NCBI GenBank assembly: GCA_003451935.1
Contig: DMJA01000008.1
Location: 1-8,272, forward strand
Origin: Verrucomicrobiota bacterium
GTDB taxonomy: Bacteria; Verrucomicrobiota; Kiritimatiellia; CAIQIC01; Lenti-01
Direction: 5' to 3'
Length of the DNA: 8,272 nt
Part shown: in pieces, positions 1 through 6,437 of the stretch
Position numbering within the stretch: the first letter of the stretch is position 1
Layout of the letters: each line of letters opens with the position of its first letter
Position numbers and translations under genes: made by a program
Notes under the pieces: generated by a model
The model's database searches: none
The model's input: only the letters and a program-made list of their open reading frames with translations
Told to the model about the DNA's origin: nothing

Positions 1-1
1 G

Positions 2-562
2 GAGAGCAACGGCAAAAGCGTGACGTTGGACGGACGGGCGGTCGATTACGCTACCGCGCCCGTGGTTTGGGGTGAGCCCGGCACCAACGGCCAGCACGCG
101 TTCTACCAGCTCATCCACCAGGGCACGAAGCTGATCCCGTGCGACTTCATCGGGTTTTGCAAATCGCACAATCCGGTGGGCGACCACCACGCCAAGCTGA
201 TGAGCAATTTCTTCGCGCAGACCGAGGCCCTCGCGTTCGGCAAGACGGCCGACGAATGCCGCGCCGAAGGCGTGCCCGAGAAGCTCGTGCCGCACAAGAC
301 CTTCCCCGGCAACCGGCCCACCAACACGCTGCTGGCGGAGAAGCTCACTCCCGAGACCTTCGGGCAGCTTGTGGCGCTCTACGAGCACAAGATCTTCACG
401 CAGGGCGTCATCTGGAACATCTTCTCGTTCGACCAGTGGGGCGTCCAGCTCGGCAAGGTGCTCGCCAACCGCATCCTGCCCGAGCTCAAGTCCAAGGACT
501 CGCCGCTCGCGCACGACAGCTCCACCAACGAGCTCATCCGCCGCTTCCGCACGAAGGCGTAA
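2..562 (+). CDS. pgi: Glucose-6-phosphate isomerase, C-terminal part (5' end outside window)
   Basis: Cytosolic enzyme interconverting glucose 6-phosphate and fructose 6-phosphate in glycolysis and gluconeogenesis. The window holds the last 186 codons, about the final third of the roughly 550-residue bacterial enzyme; the reading frame is already open at base 2. Seen directly: the near-invariant GEPGTNGQHAFYQLIHQGTK block (Glu codon at 74-76 corresponds to the family's catalytic glutamate), a DHH motif at 182-190 carrying the active-site histidine, SNFFAQTEALAFGK, GNRPTN, and the C-terminal signature FDQWGVQLGK with the active-site lysine at 455-457. The tail HDSSTNELIRRF matches the end of the E. 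coli protein, so the stop at 560-562 is the natural terminus. It is intact as far as visible and converges on comEC, with only 40 bp between the two stop codons. A GTG at base 20 is an internal valine, not the start. Confidence 0.97.
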   Translation, partial: ESNGKSVTLDGRAVDYATAPVVWGEPGTNGQHAFYQLIHQGTKLIPCDFIGFCKSHNPVGDHHAKLMSNFFAQTEALAFGKTADECRAEGVPEKLVPHKTFPGNRPTNTLLAEKLTPETFGQLVALYEHKIFTQGVIWNIFSFDQWGVQLGKVLANRILPELKSKDSPLAHDSSTNELIRRFRTKA

Positions 563-602
563 CCGCCTTTTACTCGCCAAGGACGCCCGGTTTCCCGGTG
601 GC

Positions 603-3600
603 TTACCAGCCGATTTCGAGGAGCGAGGGCTCGTCGACATTGCTGCCGGTGGAGCCGAGCTGGGTGAGCACTTGGTAGGTGCTGCCGTCGGAGGTGAGCA
701 CCACGGCCCCGTCGGTGTCGGTGGCGGCATTGAGGGCATCGGGCAGGGCGTCCTCTGCGGCGCGGCGGGTGGAACCGTGGATCTTGACGGCTTCCTTGTA
801 CTTCAGGCCCACGACGGGCCGGGGATTGCCGAACTCGAAGACGACGGCTTCGGCGCCGGTGGCTTTCAGCAAGGCTCCGGTGGAATCGGCAAGGCGCTGG
901 TCGAGGTCGTCGGGAATGCCGATGGTGAGGGTTTCGAGGCCGGCGGTGCCGTGATGCGGGGCGACGACGACCTGGGCCTTGAGTTTTTCGGGCGGAACGC
1001 TGGCGAGGAAGGTTTTCTGCTGCTCGAGGGTGAGGTCGGAGGGAATCAGCATGGCGAAGTCGCCATAGGAGATGCGGATGGAGAGGGGGGCGGCGGCATC
1101 GCCGGCGGCTGGGCCGAGGGCTTCGACAAGGAAGGGCTTGCCGGCGTATTCAGACCGGTAGAGAACATCGCCGGCAACGAGGGTCTTCGGTTCAAAGGCG
1201 GTGCCGGAGATGCGGTGCTTGAGGCGCGCAGGGGAACGCTCGGCCAGCAGGGAGGCGACGGGTTCCTGCGCCAGGAGGTCGGCGGCGGAAGCGGGGATGA
1301 AGAGATTCTCGATGTCGATGTGCTGCAGGACGGTGAAGAGTCCGGCGCTGTGTTCGGGCTCGCGGGAGGTGAGGACAAGGGCTTCGAGGGTCTTGATCTT
1401 CTTGGCAAAGACCTGGGGCAGGACGGTGCGCTCGGCGTCGTTGCGGCGCCCGCGGTCGGTCTGCACGAAAGCGGTGTCGATCAGGATGGCCTTGTTGTCG
1501 GGGGTGTCCACGAGGATGGCGGAACCATAGCCGACGGCGATGACGGAGACGTCAAGGGTGCCTTCGGAACGCATGGCCTTCTTTTCGTTGACGCCCGAGA
1601 CGGCGATGCCCGCGAGGACGAGGGCGACGGTGGCGCAGGCGGCGATGCGGAGAGAGACGGAGGCGGAGCGCCAGTTGGGCCGGACGACGCGGAACCACAG
1701 CGGGCGCCACCAGGCGAAGATCGCGACGGCCGCATAGTAGACGAAGAGTTCGCGGAGGGTGGGGCGGGAGACGAACGGATAGAGGAACCAGCGCGAGAAG
1801 TAGTGGCCGATGAGCAGGAACAGCGTCGAGAAGACCCAATTGGCCGCGCTGAGGAGCAAGGCGATGTAGATGCCGATGCCCGGGATGAGGCCGAGGAGGC
1901 CGGCCAGCATGGAGAGCTGCAGCACGACGCCGACGAGCGGGATGGCGATGAGGTTGGCGTAGGCACCGGCGACGGGCCAGCGGAAGAAGTAGTAGGCGGA
2001 GAGGGGGATCATCATGCCGATTTGCATGCCGAACTGCGCGGCGATGAACCCGGCGACGCCGGGGTTGAGGTTGGCGAAGCCGTAGTCGCGGATCGGCGTG
2101 AAGCCGAGGCGGGTGAGGAGGCGCGAAATCCCGAAGAGCACGGCGGCCAACAGGGCGTAGCCCAGCCAGAAGCGGAGGGTGACGGTGAGGAGCCAATGCG
2201 CGGCGTAGGCGTAGGTGAGGACGCAGATGAGCAGAATGAAGGCGATGAAATCGTTGCCCTTGAATTTCTTGAAGATGTCGAAGAATGGCTGGGTCAGGAT
2301 GGCCAGCGAGAGGATGGCGCCGAAGGAAAGCGTGAAGGAGGGATCCACGGCCATGGCGGGGTTCTGCAGCAGGATCATGAAGGCGGCGACCGGCACGCCG
2401 AGCAGGGCGGAGGCGCGGACGCCCTCGCCCATGTAGCCCCACGTGAGCAGGAACAGCGAGTTCATGATGCAGGCGCGCAACGTGGAGGGGCGCGCCCCGG
2501 TGATGATGGCGAAGACGACGAGGGCGAAGATGATGAAGGGGACATAGACCTTCTTGGAGACCTTCATCATCACGAAGATGCCGATGAACATGATGGTGAT
2601 GATGGTGACGTGCAGGCCGGAGACCGCCAGCACGTGGTTGATGCCCGAGGCGCGGAATTCGTCGGCGATGAGCGCGTCGGTGTCCTTGCCCAGATTGACG
2701 AGGGGGGGGACGACGGCGCTGTCATAGTCGTCGGAGGCGACGGAGACGGTGTTCTGCATGCCGTAGCGGAGGCCGAGGGTGAGGGCGCCGTGGAAGGCGG
2801 AGTTGGGCTGGGGCGTGGTCTGCTTGATCACGCGCACCATCTCGTCGCGGAGATAGAGGGAGAACTCGACGAGGCCGTTGCCTTGGCGGGGCTCCTCGGC
2901 GCCCTGCGGTTGGATGATGTGGATGGGCGAGGGGCCGGAAAGCGGGATGCGCAGGCGCATCTGGCCGCCAATGTTGTTGTTCCTCAGGTAGTTGGCCTGG
3001 TCGAAGGAACCCTGGTTGGCGGCGTGGGAAGCGCCTTGGAGTTCGCCGGTCATGGCCACATCGTAGCCGTAGGCATCGGAGCGGGCGAACCGGGCATAGT
3101 CGGGGGTGACCGGATCGACGGTCAGGCGGATGTTCTGCCGGTCCACCGGGAGATAGGGGCCGCCGGGCTGGTACTGGATGTAGGCGGGCGTGATGGACAG
3201 GACCGTCTTGAAGGAATAGACCCAAGGGTCGGCGGTGATGCGGCCCAGCACGCCAACGGGGACGACATTGCGCCCGGAGCGGGCAAACAGGCTGACATTG
3301 TTCTCCGGCTGGAAGACGCCGATTTTGGAATTGGCGGACGGCTGGTTGAGCAGCTCGACCTTGTCAAGGTGCGTGAAGGGCTGCTCGATCAGGATTTCCG
3401 AGCGTTCTCCGGCGGGGATCACGATTTCCTCGCTCTGCTGCGCAAGGTTGAACTGCGTGAAGGCCCAGCGGCCGTCGGCGCCGAGAGTCGGCTTGCCTTC
3501 GGCGTCCGCCACGGGCTGCAGGGCTTCGAGGCGGCCGACGAGGCGGAGGCGGATTTCCTCCGTGACCGGGGCGAGGGTCTTGATCTTGAGGAAGGACGTC

Positions 3601-3974
3601 TGGGAAATGGGGTCGCCGGCCGTCCAGGTGGAGCCTTCCTGCGAAACGGCAAGCGTGCCGATGAGCTGGTCGGGCGACTGGATCATGGCGACATAGCGGG
3701 TATAGCCGAAGACCGTCGCCGTCAGGAGCAGGAGGGCCCAGAGCCCCACCTGCATCCGCGTCGCGGGGGTGGCGACGCCATAGGCGGCGAGCTCGTCGTC
3801 CGCCGGTTTGCGGAAATGGTGGGCGGCCACAAAGCCGGCGATGGTCAGCAGGCCGAGGATGGCCGTGGCGGTCCACAGGGCGCCGAGGGCCTCGGGCCCC
3901 GCGGTGAAGGCCATGGCCAAGCCAATGCCGATGATGAACAGGTAGCAGAAAGCGATGAGTTGGTTGCGTGTCAT
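603..3974 (-). CDS. comEC: ComEC/Rec2-family DNA internalization protein with degenerate C-terminal MBL domain
   Basis: Probable inner-membrane channel carrying single-stranded DNA into the cytoplasm during natural transformation; 1123 aa, against roughly 700-850 aa for typical ComEC. Residues 1-95 hold about three membrane helices. Residues about 95-420 form a large soluble region ending in a SFDQANYLRNNNIGG segment, resembling the end of the ComEC N-terminal OB-fold domain. The Competence transmembrane block begins near residue 437 with SGINHVLAVSGLHV (H447 to H455) and GARPSTLRA near residue 495, both hallmarks of the family, and runs to about residue 800. From residue 805 on there is a metallo-beta-lactamase-like fold, but the canonical THxHxDH is T869-S-R-E-P-E-H875 and GQGDAILI is GYGSAILV; H1007-H1008-G is kept. 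ATG at 3974 lies 15 bp after the upstream small gene. No good Shine-Dalgarno is seen, so translation may be coupled. Family assignment is firm; working transformation is inferred. Confidence 0.93.
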   Translation of the reverse strand: MTRNQLIAFCYLFIIGIGLAMAFTAGPEALGALWTATAILGLLTIAGFVAAHHFRKPADDELAAYGVATPATRMQVGLWALLLLTATVFGYTRYVAMIQSPDQLIGTLAVSQEGSTWTAGDPISQTSFLKIKTLAPVTEEIRLRLVGRLEALQPVADAEGKPTLGADGRWAFTQFNLAQQSEEIVIPAGERSEILIEQPFTHLDKVELLNQPSANSKIGVFQPENNVSLFARSGRNVVPVGVLGRITADPWVYSFKTVLSITPAYIQYQPGGPYLPVDRQNIRLTVDPVTPDYARFARSDAYGYDVAMTGELQGASHAANQGSFDQANYLRNNNIGGQMRLRIPLSGPSPIHIIQPQGAEEPRQGNGLVEFSLYLRDEMVRVIKQTTPQPNSAFHGALTLGLRYGMQNTVSVASDDYDSAVVPPLVNLGKDTDALIADEFRASGINHVLAVSGLHVTIITIMFIGIFVMMKVSKKVYVPFIIFALVVFAIITGARPSTLRACIMNSLFLLTWGYMGEGVRASALLGVPVAAFMILLQNPAMAVDPSFTLSFGAILSLAILTQPFFDIFKKFKGNDFIAFILLICVLTYAYAAHWLLTVTLRFWLGYALLAAVLFGISRLLTRLGFTPIRDYGFANLNPGVAGFIAAQFGMQIGMMIPLSAYYFFRWPVAGAYANLIAIPLVGVVLQLSMLAGLLGLIPGIGIYIALLLSAANWVFSTLFLLIGHYFSRWFLYPFVSRPTLRELFVYYAAVAIFAWWRPLWFRVVRPNWRSASVSLRIAACATVALVLAGIAVSGVNEKKAMRSEGTLDVSVIAVGYGSAILVDTPDNKAILIDTAFVQTDRGRRNDAERTVLPQVFAKKIKTLEALVLTSREPEHSAGLFTVLQHIDIENLFIPASAADLLAQEPVASLLAERSPARLKHRISGTAFEPKTLVAGDVLYRSEYAGKPFLVEALGPAAGDAAAPLSIRISYGDFAMLIPSDLTLEQQKTFLASVPPEKLKAQVVVAPHHGTAGLETLTIGIPDDLDQRLADSTGALLKATGAEAVVFEFGNPRPVVGLKYKEAVKIHGSTRRAAEDALPDALNAATDTDGAVVLTSDGSTYQVLTQLGSTGSNVDEPSLLEIGW

Positions 3975-3989
3975 GGCGTGTGCAGAGGG

Positions 3990-4229
3990 TTAGGGTTGAT
4001 CGGCGGCGGGGACATCGGCGGCGGGCAGGGCCAGGACGGCGGGCTGGCCGGGCAGGGCAATGTCCGGATAGTAATCGAGGTTGGACTTCCAAATCGGCGA
4101 TTCGGCGGGCTGGCCCCGGGCGATGGCGAGGAAAGCCTGGCGATAGGCCGGGTTGAAGGCCGTGACGGCCACGCCCAGCAGGAGGGCGAAAGCCAGGATC
4201 TTGGCGAGTTTGGCGGCACCTTGTTCCAT
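3990..4229 (-). CDS. Small membrane-anchored or exported protein upstream of comEC
   Basis: 79 aa, no family recognised. It opens with a short positive stretch (MEQGAAKLAK) and a hydrophobic segment at about residues 9-25, read as a signal anchor or uncleaved signal peptide. The rest is a soluble tail of about 50 residues rich in Pro and Ala (NPAYRQAFLAIARGQPAESP, then LALPAADVPAADQP), probably outside the cytoplasm. The start is well supported: AAAGGA at 4236-4241 sits 6 nt before the ATG, the best ribosome-binding site in the window. It lies 15 bp upstream of comEC on the same strand, so co-transcription is likely, and a role with ComEC or at the membrane is possible but unproven. It is preceded closely by an intrinsic terminator that may control it. 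Confidence 0.72.
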   Translation of the reverse strand: MEQGAAKLAKILAFALLLGVAVTAFNPAYRQAFLAIARGQPAESPIWKSNLDYYPDIALPGQPAVLALPAADVPAADQP

Positions 4230-4235
4230 GGAAAA

Positions 4236-4241
4236 TCCTTT
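4236..4241 (-). promoter_or_regulatory. Ribosome-binding site of the 79-aa gene
   Basis: On the minus strand the sequence reads AGAAAGGATTTTCC then ATG. The AAAGGA core is 6 nt from the start codon. It fixes the start of the small gene and contrasts with the lack of clear Shine-Dalgarno sequences at most other starts in the window. Confidence 0.75.
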
Positions 4242-4249
4242 CTATATGG

Positions 4250-4276
4250 AAAAAACCACCCGGTTGCGCCGGGCGG
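4250..4276 (-). terminator. Intrinsic terminator in the leader of the 79-aa/comEC unit
   Basis: Read on the minus strand: CCGCCCGG (4276-4269), loop CGCAA, CCGGGTGG (4263-4256), an 8-bp stem with one G-U pair, followed directly by six Ts (4255-4250). This is a textbook Rho-independent terminator. It lies 108 nt past the stop of the cation efflux gene, so it may simply end that transcript. However, only 20 nt separate its T-run from the ATG of the 79-aa gene, too little for a separate promoter downstream of it. It therefore probably lies within the leader of the next transcription unit and could act as an attenuator. Confidence 0.75.
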
Positions 4277-4324
4277 AGGGGACGTGAAAAGCGGGATCAT
4301 CGACCGATAATTGGGCCAAGATTC

Positions 4325-4340
4325 CCGGCGGGGACGCCGG
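4325..4340 (-). other. Hairpin upstream of the terminator (possible anti-antiterminator)
   Basis: A perfect 6-bp inverted repeat, CCGGCG - 4 nt - CGCCGG. On the minus strand its 3' arm extended by one base (CGCCGGG, from 4330-4324) is fully complementary over 7 nt to the terminator's 5' arm (CCCGGCG, 4273-4267). The two pairings exclude each other. This is seen directly; a regulatory meaning is inferred, and short GC-rich complementarity can arise by chance here. Confidence 0.35.
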
Positions 4341-4369
4341 TCGGCGGAGATTGGCAGCTGCACAGCCTG

Positions 4370-4381
4370 TGATCATGATCA
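4370..4381. repeat. 12-bp perfect palindrome TGATCATGATCA
   Basis: A perfect dyad just 3' of the cation efflux stop codon (4384-4386) and upstream of the leader of the 79-aa/comEC unit. The position would suit an operator for a promoter of that unit, but no convincing -35/-10 pair was found beside it, so no function is assigned. The remainder of 4230-4383 holds the hairpin and terminator listed separately and no gene. Confidence 0.3.
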
Positions 4382-4383
4382 AT

Positions 4384-5280
4384 TCATTTGATAATAAACG
4401 GTTCAGAATACGGTTCCGGATGGAGGTTGGCAATGGTTTCTTTTCCGAAGCGCTGCCGGAGGGCGCGTTCGAGGGCCGAGGCGATGTCGTGGGCTTCGCG
4501 CAAGGGCAGGTCGGCCCGGAGGCGGATGTGCAGGTCGATCACCGGCGTGCGGCCGACCATCCGGGTGCGCAGGTTGTGGGGTTCGAGGATGCCGGGGATG
4601 CCCCGGGCCATCGCCAGGATCTCCTCGCAGACCTCGGGCCCGAGGTTCTTGTCGGTCAGGGTGCCGACCTGTTCGTGCATGATCTGCCAGGCGATCTTGA
4701 GGATGAAGATGCTGACGAAGAGGGCCGCGATGGGATCGAGGATGAGCCAGTCGTTGCCCAGAAACGCGGCGGCCCCGACGCCCGCCGCCGTGGCGATGGA
4801 CGAAAACGCGTCGGACCGGTGGTGCCAGGCGTTGGCCACCAGCGACGAACTGCCGGTGGCGTGGGCGACCTTGATGGTGGCGCGGTAGAGCCACTCCTTG
4901 ACGACGATGGACAGGACGGCCGCCCAGAACGCAAAGGCGGAGGGCATGGCCAGCGGATCGCCGTGCATGGCGTGGAAGATGCGCTGGATCGCCGACCCGG
5001 CGATGCGGAAGCCCACATAGCCCAGGGCCAGTGCAATGACGGCGGCGGCGAGGGTCTCGTATTTGCCGTGGCCGTAGGGATGGTCCTGGTCCACCGGCTT
5101 CGACGAGTAGCGCAGGCCGACCAGCACCGCGATGTCGGTGGCGAAATCCGACAACGAATGCACGGCGTCGGCAATCAGCGCCTGGGAGCGGCCAAAGATG
5201 CCCGCCGCGAGCTTGATTCCCGTCAGGACGATGTTGATCCAGATGGACAGGTGCGTGATCTTGCGTTCGGTGGTCATCAT
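4384..5280 (-). CDS. Cation diffusion facilitator (YiiP/FieF-like) divalent metal efflux transporter
   Basis: 298-aa inner-membrane antiporter expected to export a divalent metal (Zn, Fe, Cd or Mn class) in exchange for protons, usually as a dimer. Six helices are followed by a cytoplasmic C-terminal domain. Seen directly: transport site in helix 2, H41-xxx-D45 within ADAVHSLSD, and helix 5, H153-xxx-D157 (HHRSD); loop motif D64-QDHPYGHGK with H67 and H71; C-domain histidines H251 and H264 and HPEP at 287-290, which resemble the YiiP regulatory metal site. E. coli YiiP has Asp where H41 lies, so a two-His/two-Asp site is predicted, closer to zinc-type members, but the metal cannot be fixed from sequence. 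Length matches YiiP (300 aa). The start ATG overlaps the upstream stop (ATGA). A second in-frame ATG follows immediately. The gene is complete. Confidence 0.93.
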   Translation of the reverse strand: MMTTERKITHLSIWINIVLTGIKLAAGIFGRSQALIADAVHSLSDFATDIAVLVGLRYSSKPVDQDHPYGHGKYETLAAAVIALALGYVGFRIAGSAIQRIFHAMHGDPLAMPSAFAFWAAVLSIVVKEWLYRATIKVAHATGSSSLVANAWHHRSDAFSSIATAAGVGAAAFLGNDWLILDPIAALFVSIFILKIAWQIMHEQVGTLTDKNLGPEVCEEILAMARGIPGILEPHNLRTRMVGRTPVIDLHIRLRADLPLREAHDIASALERALRQRFGKETIANLHPEPYSEPFIIK

Positions 5281-5567
5281 GGAGGGCCGCCAGTCTTGGC
5301 GCCGGGCGCCGCGGAATCCTTTTGCTTGGCGAGCTGCTCCTTCTCATAGTCCTCGTCGCTCTGCCACCAAGGCTTGCCCTTGGGGGCGGGCTTGGGGTTG
5401 ATCAGGAGCATATAGACGAACAGGAAGGGGACGCAGGGGATGTAGTAGAGAATGCCGTCCTGGGAGCGCAGGGTCTGCCGGGCATCGAGCGACGCGAGAA
5501 AGACCAAATAGAAAATAAAACCGAGGGTGTTGAGGATCCACACGGCGCGCTTGATTCCCGGATTCAT
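5277..5567 (-). CDS. Small two-helix membrane protein, coupled to the CDF transporter
   Basis: 96 aa, no family recognised. Two hydrophobic segments lie at about residues 8-27 and 39-57, separated by a short polar loop (ARQTLRSQDG). A hydrophilic tail of about 38 residues contains KPWWQSDEDYEKEQ and ends in a Gly/Pro-rich GAKTGGPP. Its TGA stop (5279-5277) overlaps the ATG of the CDF gene, so the two are almost certainly co-transcribed and translationally coupled. This supports it as a real gene and hints at a role linked to the transporter or to the membrane. The start at 5567 has at best a weak AGAG-type Shine-Dalgarno. Confidence 0.78.
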   Translation of the reverse strand: MNPGIKRAVWILNTLGFIFYLVFLASLDARQTLRSQDGILYYIPCVPFLFVYMLLINPKPAPKGKPWWQSDEDYEKEQLAKQKDSAAPGAKTGGPP

Positions 5568-5573
5568 TTCGGA

Positions 5574-5603
5574 ACTCTACCCTTGCGGCCCGTGGCTTGG
5601 CAA
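5574..5603 (-). promoter_or_regulatory. Putative promoter of the 96-aa/CDF unit
   Basis: On the minus strand TTGCCA (5603-5598), an 18-nt spacer, then TAGAGT (5579-5574). The -10-like box ends 6 nt before the ATG at 5567, so transcription would start at or next to the start codon. The match to the sigma-70 consensus is moderate and was found by eye. Confidence 0.35.
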
Positions 5604-5624
5604 CAGGAGATGCGCCATGTCCGC

Positions 5625-5653
5625 TTGGAGTCCGTCCCGTGCCATGATATAAG
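5625..5653 (+). promoter_or_regulatory. Putative promoter of the 250-aa membrane protein gene
   Basis: TTGGAG (5625-5630), a 17-nt spacer, then TATAAG (5648-5653). This is the best sigma-70-like match in the window. The -10 box ends 6 nt before the ATG at 5660 and no Shine-Dalgarno lies between, so the mRNA may be leaderless. It lies in the 92-bp divergent region shared with the 96-aa/CDF promoter. Confidence 0.45.
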
Positions 5654-5659
5654 CGAACC

Positions 5660-6412
5660 ATGCAAATGGACGGACGCATCCGGGGCTGGTTTCGGGACCA
5701 CGCCACGTCGCTGGGGTTCTATCTGTACGCGCTGGCGGTGGCCCCGCCGCTTTCCCGCGCCATGAAGGACGCGATGGTCGATTCCCGGACCATCCTGTGG
5801 CCCGGCATCCTCCTGTTGGTGGTCCTCCTGCTCGAACCGATCGGCCTGCGCTGGAAAATCCTGTTCCTTCGCCGCCGAAACAACGACGATTCTTTCGAGC
5901 CGCAGGGCTCCATGCTGGCGATTTTTTCAGCGGCGACCATCGGGCATATGATCGTCACCCTGTTCCTTGGCATGATGGCGCTGGACGCCTGGGGGGTGGT
6001 CGGCGTCGGATCGGAGGGCGCTTCCAATTGGTGGGGAGCCGTAATCGTGGTGCTGATTCTGAAGGAATTCGTTGAACTGTTTGCGTGCGGGGGCATGAGC
6101 ATGGCCCCGGAATCGCCGGGACACTGGAAGCAACCCGCCGCCGATTTCCTGGTGCTGGCATATGGGTGCGTGGCCTACACGGCGTGGTGGGAGTCCCTCC
6201 TCGATCTCGGGGACCTCGCGACCGAGGGCTGGGCCATGAAACTGGCGCTGATTCCTCTTCTGGGCATGCTTTTTATGTTCCTTTATCTGCCCATGCGCCT
6301 CCCGTTTCTGCTGGAGGAATATTTTCTGCAGCCAAAGGCCGGCCGGAAGGCGCGGATTTGGACCGAACTGGCCATTGGCGCCGCCTTGGGATTTTATCCG
6401 GCATTCTTTTGA
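5660..6412 (+). CDS. Polytopic integral membrane protein of unknown function
   Basis: 250 aa, no family recognised. About six or seven hydrophobic segments: residues roughly 17-33, 45-65, 84-110, 122-143, 160-181, 190-216 and 236-250. A basic cytoplasmic-type loop (LRRRNNDD) follows the second. Polar or charged residues within or beside helices (GHMI; LKEFVELF; WWESLLDL; LPMRLPFLLEEYF) would be candidates for a functional core. It has no signal peptide beyond the first helix and no soluble domain. ATG at 5660 was chosen; a second in-frame ATG at 5666 is possible. There is no Shine-Dalgarno, while a good -10 box lies 6 nt upstream. It is transcribed away from the CDF unit and followed by a strong inverted repeat. 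Function cannot be assigned. Confidence 0.85.
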   Translation: MQMDGRIRGWFRDHATSLGFYLYALAVAPPLSRAMKDAMVDSRTILWPGILLLVVLLLEPIGLRWKILFLRRRNNDDSFEPQGSMLAIFSAATIGHMIVTLFLGMMALDAWGVVGVGSEGASNWWGAVIVVLILKEFVELFACGGMSMAPESPGHWKQPAADFLVLAYGCVAYTAWWESLLDLGDLATEGWAMKLALIPLLGMLFMFLYLPMRLPFLLEEYFLQPKAGRKARIWTELAIGAALGFYPAFF

Positions 6413-6437
6413 TGGGCATGGACCCTTCACGAAGGCC

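Noticed and set aside
587..598. CCGG-TTTC-CCGG hairpin between the convergent pgi and comEC stops as a terminator
   Set aside because: Only a 4-bp stem and no T-run on either strand. It is too weak to call, although its minus-strand loop reads GAAA.
369..4310. Plus-strand open frame of 1313 codons across the whole of comEC
   Set aside because: It lies opposite comEC and out of frame with the end of pgi, and its translation is a low-complexity Gly/Asp/Glu mix with no domain or signal. The minus-strand comEC product has clear family motifs along its length. Long opposite frames are expected where third positions are GC-rich.
4242..4376. Short minus-strand frame through the leader, a possible leader peptide spanning the terminator
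   Set aside because: No Shine-Dalgarno before the ATG at 4376, no run of regulatory codons, and no hydrophobic or other recognisable character. Its ending just past the terminator is probably chance.
4283..4420. Promoter for the 79-aa/comEC unit (TATTAT at 4396-4391 or TTGGCC near 4313 on the minus strand)
   Set aside because: Neither box has a matching partner at 16-18 nt, so no promoter is called; the start of this transcript remains unknown.
4351..5349. Plus-strand open frame of 332 codons opposite the CDF transporter
   Set aside because: Acidic, Gly-rich low-complexity translation antisense to a transporter with all expected metal ligands.
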